DNA from: Rhynchospora pubera
Taxonomy: Eukaryota > Streptophyta > Magnoliopsida > Poales > Cyperaceae
NCBI GenBank assembly: GCA_028095005.1
Contig: JAMFTS010000044.1
Coordinates: 1 to 64,000 of the forward strand
Direction of reading: 5' to 3'
DNA: 64,000 nt
This document shows, one piece after another, positions 21,394 to 32,700 of the stretch. Both the position numbers and the translations under genes were made by a program. Below the pieces are notes generated by a model. It was not told the origin of the DNA and did not search any database. It saw only the letters and a list, made by a program, of their open reading frames with translations. Positions within the stretch are counted from its first letter, which is position 1, and each line of letters begins with the position of its first letter.

Positions 21394-22075
21394 CTGAAAA
21401 TGTAAGATTTCAGTCTTGTCAACAATAAGTTCAATCTTTTCACCTCGATCTAGAACCATTTCAATGTTATCCATCATGATACCCTTCATCTTTGTAAGAT
21501 ATGTTAGCTTGCTCATTTCCTCTAGGTCGTTTATGCAATACTGCATATGCTCTTTCAGTCATGGCCTAGTCATTTGTGAGGTAACATTTCACATCATTAC
21601 CATTATTTTTTTTCTAAAATAACTCATATATAAGCCTATATTTTTCTCTTTAATGTGGCCTATTAAATTGGTTTCATATCTGAAAAAAAATAATTAAGAA
21701 GTTTTGAGTCACATATAGTACCCAAAATTACAGTCAAGACTATAAGAGATACTGAAAAGGTGTGAGTCGTGCCCCTCGTCATTTATATCTGACCCATACT
21801 GCTGCACAAAGTCTTCCTTAACTCTCTCTAGAAACAGAAATGGTGCACTCAATCCCAATGCCATGTTGGCCACCATGAGAAACACTATATCATTAGAAAT
21901 ATAAATGCAAAATGAACTTCTTTTCATATGAAAGTACGGTACTGTATTGCTTTTACATTACAAGGAACAAACATTGAATCGCAATTGTTCTGATATTTCC
22001 AAAAAACCAGGTGTGCTCAGCTAACACCACTGTCCCCTTGGCGACAAAGCTATATATAAGAGGTTTCTTATCCAT
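21394..22075 (-). pseudogene. VAMP727-like R-SNARE pseudogene, copy 1
   Basis: Two exon blocks are readable on the minus strand. Block 1 (22075-21722) starts MDKKPLIYSFVAKGTVVLAE, the longin-domain start of VAMP7-type SNAREs, and later FLERVKEDFVQQYG and SLDCNFG. A stop and a frameshift separate these parts. Block 2 (21565-21394) reads LKEHMQYCINDLEEMSKL and then the SNARE-motif part IMMDNIEMVLDRGEKIELIV. Across the splice join the codon before LKEHM is TGA. The acidic insert and the MMDN wording point to the VAMP727 type, an R-SNARE of vacuolar and endosomal fusion in seed plants. The C-terminal SNARE half and membrane anchor were not recognised (a weak candidate lies at about 21120-21215). 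It is a captured, dead gene copy. Confidence 0.82.
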
Positions 22076-23914
22076 TATTGTTCTCCTTTAATGCTCCCAA
22101 TTGATCTGAAAATAATAGGGAAAAGAATTAAAATAGCAACTAAAAGAGTTATTCAATGCTCCCAATTGCTTGAATTCAACTGATATTTACAAATTTAGTA
22201 AAAACCTAAATGTAGCTGTATGTGTGACTTGAAAAGCAGCAGCAACAAATAACAAAACAATTGATATTCATGTGTTTGCTAAGCTGCCTCTTCTTGGCTG
22301 GATGAATAAAGAGACTTATTCGTCTTCCTCCCGCCAAAAACATCATGTGTAAAAAAAATAGTATTTTAGTCTAAATAACAATTCATGTCTATCTATTGAA
22401 CTATTTACCGCATGGACGCTGTTGTTTACTGCAAGGTAAAAGAGTTATTTTCATAAATAATTTGTTTTTAATTGTATAATTAACTGATGGACATACATGA
22501 GATTTTGAGTTAATAGAAGGGTAACTCTAGTACAGTATTCAAGAATGTTCTACCAAGGTCTTGTACTCTTAATCGGTAATTGATAGATTTAAACAAACAA
22601 GAAAATTCACTTAGGTATCGAAATTCCTGATGATATCGCCAAATTGAAGATTTGTATATCACTTGTAGTCTCTGAAACATAATCCGATAAAAAAAAATCA
22701 GAATTTTTGTTTTTTGTTATAATCATCTGTTATACTTTTCTTTGCAAAAGCAACAAAGCAACAAGTCAACAACCTTTAAAAAAACCATATCCAGGTGGTC
22801 GAGATATCACTTCCCAATTAAAGAGGAATATATATCACAGATTTGAGAAGATTAAATTAATTTTTTTTAAACAAAGTAACCCTAACTCGTAAACCACTAT
22901 CCAAATTCCCTTAACCCAAAGCCGCAACAGACTACCACAAAATTGAAAAATAAAAAAAATTCCCTCTTTAAAAAGCAACACATAATTGCAAATACTAAAC
23001 ATCAGAAGATTAAATTTAATTTCTAAACATATTTACCAGTACAATACAATACTATGCCTATTAATGGTTTATATTTCACCTGTTCTTGTAACTATTAACT
23101 TATTATTTTAAACTCTCTATCCATGCATTTCTAATGTAAATATATATATGTAGGAAAGATTATGAAACCAATGAATTTGAAGAAAACTATTAATAATGGA
23201 ATACAGAAAGGCTTGAAGCGGTACTTAGGGTTTGGAGAGAGGAGAGCAGGATTATGTATTAAAATCAATAAATAAAATCTGAAACCCACAAAAAATGATC
23301 AAATACTAATGTCTCCTTCACCATAGAATTTGTCAATCGAGAAGTACAAAGATAGGAAAAGAGTACCTCAATCTACTGGCCACCGCAAGTAATTATGTTG
23401 GGTCTTGTTCTCCTTCACTTCCTTCGTTTGGGTTGTCACATTTTAGTTTAAATAGGGAAGCGAAAATTTTCTTCGAGCGAAAGGGTGAAGGAGGAGATTC
23501 TAATTTCAAAATTAAAACTGAAACGGTGTGGACAAAATTTCAAAATTTATTGCCGCGAAGGAAGATCATCAGCGCCTTTTCATCTGACGGCTTCTGTTCC
23601 ACACCCCGTACAGTTATAAGCACTATACGTGGCATCTGTTCGGATCAGATTGGAGCGAGAGAGCGGCGGTGGATAATAGGCTTGTAGTTGGCGGCTTGGC
23701 GCCTGGTGGCCTTTTTCCGGTGCAGTAGAGGATTAGGATTAGGGGACGGAAGTGGTGGGTCCCACTATTTAGAAGGTAGATCGGCAAGAGAAATGACGAC
23801 TTCATCGATGGCGATTTTTGGTTCTCTGTTTCACTATTTGTGTGTGGGGTATGGGGTCGGAGTTTTGACGGAGCAAAATTATCAGATATAATAATTAAAA
23901 AAAAATAAAGTGTA
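22076..23914. other. Helitron 5' half, no gene recognised
   Basis: AT-rich sequence with A/T homopolymers and no domain-bearing ORF. From about 23400 to 23900 the base composition rises (GC-rich segment around 23560-23770) and could be a promoter/leader remnant of a captured gene, but no exon was identified. Confidence 0.4.
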
Positions 23915-23985
23915 CATAGAGGATTCGAACCGAGGTGCGAGTGAGAGCCGCTGGTTCTATCTGCGCTAAATATTTTCCGCTCCAA
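23915..23985 (-). repeat. tRNA-derived (SINE-like) segment, copy 1
   Basis: The minus strand contains a perfect Pol III B box GGTTCGAATCC (23921-23931) preceded about 37 nt upstream by an A-box-like TTTAGCGCAGATAG (near 23960-23972). The A-B spacing and lack of a cloverleaf argue for a SINE head or tRNA relic, not a tRNA gene. A T-rich run follows the B box. Element borders and target duplication were not resolved. Confidence 0.45.
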
Positions 23986-24138
23986 ACGAAAGGTCAATGG
24001 ACAAATTTAGCCCTTCATTTGAAGACATCTGGTGCATAGATTAAATTATAAATAGTTCAGATTAAAAATTGAAGAGTTGGATACACCCTTGATTTGAAGG
24101 TTTACACCCTTCCATTGGTGCTTTTAATATAGTAGAGA

Positions 24139-25107
24139 TAGAGATAGAGATAGAGATAGAGGTATATAATTGCTGCAAATCCAGAATTCATAACCTCCTA
24201 ATCAGCATATATAAATCCTCCACAATTTATGCAAAATGTATTCATGTCCTCAATTTTTTTTTTATTTCTGTTGTATTTTACTGTTACGTTAAATTATTTT
24301 ATTAAATTTCTTCAATATGCCTATCCAACTTGTTTGGGATAAAAAAAAAAGACTCTTGACTTTATCTCACCAAATTTATCTAAATATAATGATATGATAT
24401 AAAATAACCAATAGCATTAGTACTTTTCTGATAATTGGGACCTGGTCAACCGAATTTAACTGAAAAAACCTAGCTGTTAGTCTTGACAGTTCATTTATCG
24501 GCTGCCTGAGATGTTGAAAATATAAAAATCTTTTGTCAATGTAAAGAATTACAAATCAAAAGGTTTTTATTTCTTGCAAATTAAATGTCCCTGCTCAGTC
24601 AATATGAACTTTTGTGACTTTCTAATATATTCGATTCTGCATGATATATAGGCCCATTATTAGTGCATCAGGTCCACATTGAGATGTCTCTCATACTTTT
24701 TTATGCAGACGAGCAATATCACAAAAATAACTCCCGAGCATAATTAATTGATCATGTTCCTCAATTAATTCCAGCTGCCGAAAGCTATGCATTAATTTAT
24801 AATCAATCTGCGGCTATGCATTTATTAATTGCCGCTACTAAGATCTAAGATCTGATAGAATTTTAGTTTAGAGCATAAGAATAAATAACTGTTATTTGAA
24901 TTGTTTATAATTTTCAATATTATTAGATTATCTTTTAATTACAAAAAAATTAAAAAGAGTCGTCAGTTATTCTTAAAAACAAAAAAAAACCAGAATGATG
25001 GAGCTTGATTGGGTCACGTCTCACTTAAATTCTTATTTCTACTTAATGACCGATTTGCTTCCTTAATAGTAATTTTGCTATCTGGGATATGTAAAATGTA
25101 AATACCA
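24139..25107. other. Non-coding flank of the Helitron, no gene seen
   Basis: Opens with a short (GAGATA)n microsatellite (24139-24160), which is the 5' flank of the Helitron. An RTE 3'-end relic lies at 24316-24352 (CTATCCAACTTGTTTGGGA then an A run). The remainder is AT-rich with no ORF of interest. Confidence 0.5.
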
Positions 25108-25115
25108 CAATTCAC

Positions 25116-25290
25116 CAGTGTTTTTCAATACCCTACTGCTTACCGAAAAATTCCGATAATATTGGATACCGGAACGGTGGCCGAAATGGCGGTATCCGAT
25201 ATTTAGAGAGAAAATACCGGAAAATTTCGGGAAAATACTGGGTTTCGATCACTGACCGGTATGGATGCCGGTAGGGTATTGAAAACCATG
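25116..25290. mobile_element. hAT-type MITE, copy 1 (175 bp)
   Basis: Inverted termini CAGTGTTTTTCAATACCC and, on the other strand, CATGGTTTTCAATACCC; a perfect 8-bp target duplication CAATTCAC lies at 25108-25115 and 25291-25298. Size, TIR start CA and 8-bp duplication fit a non-autonomous hAT MITE. The interior is rich in 'taccgg' motifs. Confidence 0.9.
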
Positions 25291-25352
25291 CAATTCACAT
25301 GCAAGCATAATCCCGATGAAAATTTCTTAAAAAGAATAGTTAAGTAGCATAG

Positions 25353-25755
25353 AGTTTTGCTATGGTGAGTAAAAACTCACTAAAGGGTCCGTGAGTTGCG
25401 TTTAAAATTCAGAAATTTAGTTCAAAATGACCGATCCAAACCGTCTAATACGATCTCCCTATTGAAATCTTCATGCAGACCAAATTTTATATTTTTTCAA
25501 AATTTTTAGGTTTTTTTTTCAAAATTTTAGAAAATCATTAATCTAATTAGTTCTGAACCGTTCAAAAACAGCAGTTTTTAAAAATCCGAAATAAATACTT
25601 ACAAAATAAAAAATATATAAAATTTTGTGTGCATGGAGATTTCAATAGGGATGTCGTATTAGATGGTTTGAATCGGTCATTTTTTGAAATAAATTTTGAA
25701 ATTTTAAGCACGACTCACGGATTTGGTGAGTTGCAACTCACCATATAGCAAAACT
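25353..25755. mobile_element. Palindromic MITE, family 1, second member, copy 1 (403 bp)
   Basis: Inverted ends AGTTTTGCTATGGTGAGT and AGTTTTGCTATATGGTGAGT. Inner parts match the MITE at 16771-17171 (CAAAATGACCGATCCAAACC, GTTCAGAACCG-type core), so the two are members of one family that have diverged. It is followed by an (AT)n tract. No ORF is present. Confidence 0.75.
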
Positions 25756-26792
25756 ATATATATATATATATATATTTAATATTTACAATGTCTGGTATTA
25801 CAAAAATTATAAGAGAAAGATAACATGAGATAACAATTTATGATGGATCAGAAAATTAAGAACACCATTAAGTCGTATATGGTGGCACTAAGGAAAACAA
25901 TAAAGCAACCCAATCCCTGGTGTTTAACCGTAAAGATAATACACGAACACTCTTACAAGGTGATTAATACATTATCATGCTTGAATAATACATGTTATAA
26001 AGAACTGGATTAGTAAAGAAAGAGTGATCAGTAGGTAGTCAACGATCTTAATAATTAATTGTGCATTCGATAGAAACGCACGCTGGGGTACGACGAAGAC
26101 AACGGACACAATTACTTTTGTTAGGAAGCTCCTTTCTGCAGTAGGCTTGAGTACACGTTTTTCGGCACGCATCCATAGCTTGAGGTATGGATCTTGCAAG
26201 ACCAGAACCAGTCTTACCAAGAGCTTGGCACTCGAATCCGTAATACTTATCTCTACTACTTATAAAGCACCCTTAGCAAGGTCAGCATTTTTTCACACAA
26301 AGGGGTCCAAACAATTTTGTTAGCATCATAATAAACCATTGATCAATATGGTGTACGGTTTGGATTGCTATTTTTATAAAGGAGTCGACTTTACACACAA
26401 ATAAGTCAAGTTGCTGGATGGTATGCCTCTGTGATTTCGCTTCTAAAACACGCTTGTTCGATCCCTTGCTTCGTGTTTTAATTTTTTGTCAACATTTTTT
26501 TGCCCGTCTCTCTTCTCACAAAAGGAAACACGCTCCCCCTCCTCATTTTCCCCTCGCGGTATCCCTGCCTTCGCTGCTCGGAAATGGAAACAAATCTCAG
26601 AAAAGAAACCCGGTCTCACCTTCGCTGCCCCCAACTTCGCTCCGTTCCCATCTCACCTTCGCTCCCCCTCCTCACTTTCCCATCGCGGCCAGATAAGAAA
26701 CATTCCACAACAAATCAAGGCTGCAGCGGCTAGGGTTAGTACATCTCATTCAAAATTTTCAATTAATTCCGAAATTTTCTTTCTTTTTCAGT
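25756..26792. other. Non-coding; C-rich leader-like segment at its end
   Basis: 25756-26400 is AT-rich with no recognisable gene. 26480-26740 is a C-rich stretch (CTCCCCCTCCTCA twice, CCTTCGCTGC twice) ending GCTAGGGTTAGTAC, which resembles a plant 5' leader. A GT at 26739 and the AG before 26792 would enclose a very short 53-bp intron joining this leader to the reductase-like exon. That join is a guess. Confidence 0.35.
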
Positions 26793-26858
26793 TACGAAAC
26801 TGGAGACCATGTTGGTGTATATGTAGAGAAATACATTGAGACCGTGGAGGAAGCTGAT
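26793..26858 (+). pseudogene. NADPH-cytochrome P450 reductase exon fragment, copy 1
   Basis: Immediately after a perfect acceptor (TTTCTTTTTCAG) the frame reads YETGDHVGVYVEKYIETVEE and AD, which is the conserved FAD-binding-domain segment of plant NADPH-cytochrome P450 reductases (the ER-bound electron donor of P450 enzymes). After about 22 residues the similarity ends and the frame continues into unrelated sequence. No other reductase exon was seen nearby. It is a single captured or shuffled exon joined to a foreign leader. The frame and acceptor are intact in both copies. Confidence 0.75.
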
Positions 26859-27915
26859 TTGTCATTCCATCAAGAAATTTTTGTCAGTCTTTCGTTTAGC
26901 ATTCTTTTCCCTTTTATTTTTGTCATTCCATCAAGAAATTGTAGCAGGAATATTGTTAATTTGTTCTAATTATCTGGATGTGGTAAAATAGTGATCTTTG
27001 AGTCCTTATAGAATTACAAATTATTTCTCAAGGTATAAAGCAAATTTCTGGTACATTGAGAACTGGGGGGTGAGCGTCAGCGTCTGGAGGAGTTTTTTTT
27101 GGTTCCCTACTGATTTGCTTCATTTACATAGTGCCTTGTGGTGTACCCATTTGCTATCTTAGCTTTAGATTCTTTCTCGCCCATTCCAGCAACCCCTCTG
27201 GTGCAAGGTATTTCATCTTCTAATTTGGACGTATTTTTTTCTAATTTTGGAATCTTTTCTCCGGCATTTCCGTTTAATTTCTCCTTATTTTTCTTCCTTG
27301 GATTTGCGTAAAAGGAGGGTTGGAAAGTGACGATAATTAATTGACAGGGGCACTCACAATTTGAGAAAACAACTTAATTAACCTTACAATATGATCATTT
27401 AGCTCCTGTAAGTATTCATAAATCATAATTAAAGGGGAATTTACTAGATTATAATGTGGGGAATTTCATGTGTGCTATGTCAGTGAAAAAAAAAGTGATT
27501 TCCTAAAAGTCCTCCCAACCACATTTATCTAAAAAGTACTCAATTTTTCTAACATTTTAAACATTTATCTAAAACATATCTATATTTTACTGGCTTTTCA
27601 GTTTTGATGATAGAATAATCTTTTAGAAAGTACAATTGGGGTAGAAGTGACTATGAATAACATTTTAAACACAGCTCACGTAACTGATGTGCAAAATTAT
27701 AGGTACCTATTTAAAATGCAATTTGATTTTCTATTTCTTATTAAAAAGAAAATCTAATACTACTAATTCTTCTTAATGTGCTTATCTGTAGGATTTTTGT
27801 TTCTACATGGAATGTAGGAGGCAAATCTCCAAATAGGATTTTGAATATAGATGATTGGTTGTAATTAACGAAAATTTACTGCTAGCTGGAGACCGAAAGA
27901 TATGTAAACGGGTAT
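26859..27915. other. Non-coding, no gene seen
   Basis: A 22-bp phrase (GTCATTCCATCAAGAAATT) occurs twice at about 26861-26879 and 26923-26941. Otherwise AT-rich sequence with no domain. Duplicated up to 27736 as the end of the window. Confidence 0.45.
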
Positions 27916-28097
27916 CTAACAATATCTTTGTTATTCAATAGAAGGAAGCTAATATCTTACAAGATTTTTACAAGCTAACTGTAAGCTCACAGATAAGGAA
28001 GTCTATTGAAAAAAATTAATTTGTGAGCTTACAGTTAGCTTGTAAAAATCTTGTAAGATATTAGCTTCCTTCTATTGAATAACAAAGATATTGTTAG
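27916..28097. repeat. Perfect inverted repeat, 76-bp arms, 30-nt loop
   Basis: Arms 27916-27991 and 28022-28097 are exact reverse complements over 76 bases, separated by 30 bases. The right arm ends one base before the TGTTGAACCC start of the giant inverted repeat. Perfect identity implies a recent origin or gene conversion. No ORF and no terminal duplication was recognised. Confidence 0.95.
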
Positions 28098-29758
28098 TGT
28101 TGAACCCTAAAATATCGTCATAGTTACCGGACAACGATACAAGAATTTCTGAGGCTACTATAAGCAATCGAATGAGGGGTTCATGATTAATAAATAAATT
28201 TTAAGACTAGCCTAAATATTACCCCGGATAAATCGGAAGGATACATTCGTGGATATGACCAAGAAAAATTTCAATGTTATGCCAAACCAAGCAGTCCTAA
28301 ATTCCAATGTCTATATTGGTTCTAATATTAATGTGAAAAATAAAATCATATTAATTTAGCATACAATATACTTTGGATCCATGAAAGTGCACTTTGAGAT
28401 GCAAACAAAATAGTAGTATAACTTTATGTATATTTATACATAAAATGTACGACTATACATCAAATTGCGGCAAAGAAAAAGAATGAAAACACTGCATTAA
28501 GATTTGTGCAACAGGGATCAACCAAAGCAACTTTTTTTGCTAAAACATGTCGGCCCATATGCAAAAAAGAAAGGGAGAACTAAAGGCCCATTCCGATCAA
28601 AAAAAAAAGAAAGGAAGTATACGGCCCACATATCATGTCGGCCCAGCTGTTCATTTCCTTCATCTCCTCTCTTCCGACAACTTCCTCTGACAAGCACCTT
28701 GACGCAAGGAAGCAACCACCTCTCTCCCCGCATTCAATGACCAGACAGTCCCTCCCTTTATTCCCGCTGACACCAGCAACAGAGAGAGGAATCTCATTGT
28801 CTCCTCTCATCATTACGCTATACACAGGAAAGCACGGCTCTCCCTCTCACACACTTGCTGAGACATGAAGCCAGATACAGCTTAGACACCTCAATTCACC
28901 TCTCCACCATGCCATGATGTCGGGGCATTTAATTGTGAGAGGATGGAATCCCAATGCCGATGGATAAGCTCAATTCCATGCCCTGCAGTCGAGCTGAGAT
29001 GGAAGAGGCTCAATCCCTTGAGACCTGAAATTTTGAGACTTGCTCAATTGATGAGAATAAAACCCAATTGATCCAATTTCATGGTTAAGCAACAATCAGG
29101 GAGTATTAATAGAGATGTGTGATATGACAATTGAAGGAATTATGGAATAAAATCATCAGAACCATGGAACAGCCGTGTGCAAACTCAACACCAGATTTCA
29201 GAAGATGAGCGACACGTGATGGATGCCAATATTTAATAAAGCATGCATATGAGAAGCCAGTAGAATAAGAGGAGAAAAAAATCGTAAATTGGCCTAGCTC
29301 GGTTTGCAAATACTGATAAAAATTAGTATGAGCTGTTCTTGGGGTAAAGTCAGGCAACTATTCCTCAAAAATGAAAAATATATATATGATGAGAGAAGCC
29401 GTAGAGTTCAAAGAAGATTTATAATTGATAAATCAAGGAGCAGTTCACATAGAAGGTATTTGTTCTAAACTGAAACTGGAGATAATAAGCTGATTAGAAA
29501 ATCGAGAGGATTAATTTCTGCAAGATAAACACTGCCTCACTAATGACAACAATAAAAGGAGATGCTGCGACAATAGAAAGGAACAAAGAGAGACTGGTAC
29601 TTGATTATAAAATATTCCCCGAAGATGAATAAATTGGGCACAGTAAGGCACTGTGTAGAAGTAATGAAATACCCAAAATAGGCAGCAGGGGTAAAATTGT
29701 CCAAGCCTTTTAAGACTTGGATAATTGGTGCCATCTACAGTGATTGATCCATTCTCTC

Positions 29759-29766
29759 TATAAATA
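29759..29766 (+). promoter_or_regulatory. TATA box in the left arm, pointing inward
   Basis: TATAAATA, followed by GGCCATGCAG and CACACCCACACCCCCAGCAATC. The mirrored right arm has TATAAAAG at the corresponding place with the same downstream wording, so the promoter context is conserved between the arms. Confidence 0.5.
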
Positions 29767-32700
29767 TGATGCTAGGTGGCCATGCAGAAAAAAAAGACCA
29801 GTGATACAACGAGAATCACACCCACACCCCCAGCAATCAAGCTCACATCCTCAACATACACCAGAAAGATACGAGAGAAAGATAGCAATAACAATTAGAA
29901 GAGGCATAAGTGATATACTTGCTGTGTGAGTTTAGAGAGTAATCTGTTTAAGTTAGGATAGCTAAAAAAAAGTGTGTTAGTAGAAGCATTAGCTTCACAG
30001 TTGCAGTTGTAAGCAACTACTCGTTTTATTTCCTTGTAATCAGCTTTGGTGAAGTAAAAGGTTTATTTGTTCTCCTTGCAACTCTCTTTTTCTTTCTATA
30101 TTTTATTGGTTGCACACACACATAGCAGAAATGTAAGGAATTAACAGAAAAATGTTTATGTAAATATGTACATAAATGCATTTAGTTAACAAGGGCATCT
30201 AGCAAATAATGTAAGGAAAAACTAAAAACTTATTCTCTTTTTATATTTTGCCTTTACATTCTACACTCATAAGAAACCCTTTGAGGAGTAAAGCCAAGGC
30301 AGGCTGTATTTGTGACTTAAGTACACACCTTTAACACTAAACAAAAATAAAAAAGTGGACAATAAACATGAACAACAAGGACAGCAGGTCAAAAATGGAC
30401 ATCAGGTTTCTTTGGAGCTTCATGGAGTCACACACACTTCACCTCACCAATGCATTAAAGGAAGAGGCAGTCACCACCACAACCTCAATCATGCCAGGAG
30501 AAGCCTTGCATTGGAGAACCTCACGTGTCAATCTGATGGAGCACTTTGCTTCAGAAGTTGCCATGCCACCTTCAGTCAGCAACATGGATGCAATCAGGAC
30601 AACCATGGCTCAACCTCAGCTGAGAGCATGTTACAAGGCTGCCATGAAGAAATTGGAGGTTCATACACACTCAAGGAGATGCCAACATGCTAAGAAAGCT
30701 ATTTCAATGTTCCCTGCATCACCAATAAGTTGCAACAGCAAAAGGAAGGATGACCAATAGCATGCCATCATGGTTGATTCTAAATCTAGATGGTATCTTC
30801 AGATGGGGACTAACAAACACTAAATTGATTGTGTGTGCCCTTCAGAACACATGCCATCATTCCCTCAATCTAATCATTATCTTCTCTGGTCAATAGAGAG
30901 TCTCAATCGCCAATTCATTTCCATGGCAGACCTAGGCCAAGGCAATTCACCATGCCGAAAGGTCTCACCTTTTCAATCGATGGTGTAAATCTCTCTCTGG
31001 ATGCATAATCATGCTCTGGGGCTCGTTATTGAACTTCCATAACCATTAGACAGTCGTGTACACCAATTCCCCGCCATGACAGATTCAGGCTGAGGCGAGG
31101 CACCATGCCGGAGTGTTTCGGCAATCAAATTGAGGCCATACCAAGAGTCAGGGACCCATCGTGAAGCTCTCTGACAAGTCACTTTGACTAAAAAATCACT
31201 AGAAATCCTTACCCACCATCACTCCTTCTCGAAACCCTAGCCGACTGGGAGAGAAATGATTATAGCAGAGGAGCGACTCATACACCCGATAAAAAGGCCC
31301 TACCATCCTGGGAAAACTCCACGAGGATGGTCAATCTATTCCTGGAGTTTGGTAATCACTTGACGAGCTCGAACAGACAACCATGGCGGACTGCTTCGTA
31401 GCCAGGTTGAGGAAGGAGAGATAGGGATGGAGGATTAAGTCCAGCGGTTCGTCTGAACGCTGCTCACAGCATAACGATTAATCCATACTCACCGACAGCG
31501 GGCCCCGCACCTGAAGGGGTCAGTTATTCCACGAAACACCGGGAGTATGGAGGGTCTTACTAAGGGGCGTCCCAAATTTTGTGATTCTCTGTGGCAGTTT
31601 AGTTGTGCTGAGTCATATCCGTGTGATAACCCGCCAGAAGCTCACTCAGTCCAATCAGAAGGAGCCATGTGTCCCTCCTTACGGCTGAGGTCGCTGACGA
31701 CTCTCTCATCTTTCTACCGACGTGGACCAACCAGGACCTGCCACGTGTCACTACCACTGAAGTGGCATCGTGTTATTGATGGAAAGTTCAAAAATTCGTA
31801 GAAATTCAACTGTAACTCAGAAAAATCCAAACAAAATTTCTATTGATCCAGAAAAATATGGAGAATACAGTCATGCCAAAACCATAACCAAAATACGAAC
31901 AAAATATTTTAAACCCATATTTCAAGCTCTGGCCAATCACAAATCGCCACTTCAGCCTTATATTTATTTTAAAATCCAAAAACATTAAAAAATTCAAGAA
32001 AAATCACATGAGGTTCAGAAAAATATGAGGAAAAATCCTGGAAGCTCAGAAAAATAAGAGGAATTTACTTGGCTAATCATCACCACTAAAAAACCCTACC
32101 AAATATATTCCTACCATTATTCTCTCCTGGATATTATGGAAAAAAGCCGTTTCGGCAAAGGCTCAAAGGCTCATGATCAAATCACTGAAGGCATGGATAA
32201 TATTATAAAATTCAGAAAGTCATAACGGAATACTAGCACGACCGAGTCTAGTGCTCTGTTTATGACTTGAGATAAAGCTCGTCATAACCCTAAGTGATTA
32301 AAACCACCAGACGTTCATCATCACGACGAGGGTGGATAAAAATGGAGACACTAAGTACTGTTGCTAACAAACAAGAGTACTGGTGAAGTATCAAGCTCGA
32401 TGATCTGGTTAAATTGAGACTCGCTAGCCTCAAAATGATGGATAGTGAGATCTACCACGGTGTCACGGGACTCTATCAAGAGACCCAAAATAATATGCAA
32501 AACAAGTGAAGACCAAATCAATAATAAGACAAATTGGAAAAATTCCAAAGAGAAGGCAGATTACACCGCAAGATATTACCGGTGAAGAATATGGATCCAA
32601 CCACATACGAGCAGAACTCTTTGCAGTCTGAGAAAAGCTCACAATCTTGTCCCAAGCCTGCTGAGACGATGGAAGCCACGATTATCAAAGGCACCCGCTC

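Larger units (their letters stand above)
17210..24138 (-). mobile_element. Non-autonomous, gene-fragment-carrying Helitron, copy 1
   Basis: On the minus strand the element starts TCTCTACTATATT (5' end at 24138) and ends with a GC-rich hairpin (17221-17239), a short spacer and CTAG at 17210. It sits between A and T (base 24139 complements to A; base 17209 complements to T). These are the three hallmarks of plant Helitrons. No Rep/helicase frame is present. It carries an RWP-RK exon and a VAMP727-like R-SNARE pseudogene, both on the Helitron sense strand, and a SINE-like segment near its 5' end. A 1.6-kb LINE is inserted at 18902. Without the LINE it would be about 5.3 kb, like copy 2 (55124-60403). 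Confidence 0.82.

Noticed and set aside
23915..23985. A functional tRNA gene
   Set aside because: The B box is perfect but A-B spacing is short and no acceptor stem or anticodon arm folds.
25975..26220. 81-codon minus-strand hydrophobic frame (also 62239-62484)
   Set aside because: No start context, no family motif; AT-rich non-coding surroundings.
30355..30760. Two overlapping plus-strand frames of 112 and 130 codons in the left arm
   Set aside because: The mirrored right arm does not keep either frame open and no domain is visible.
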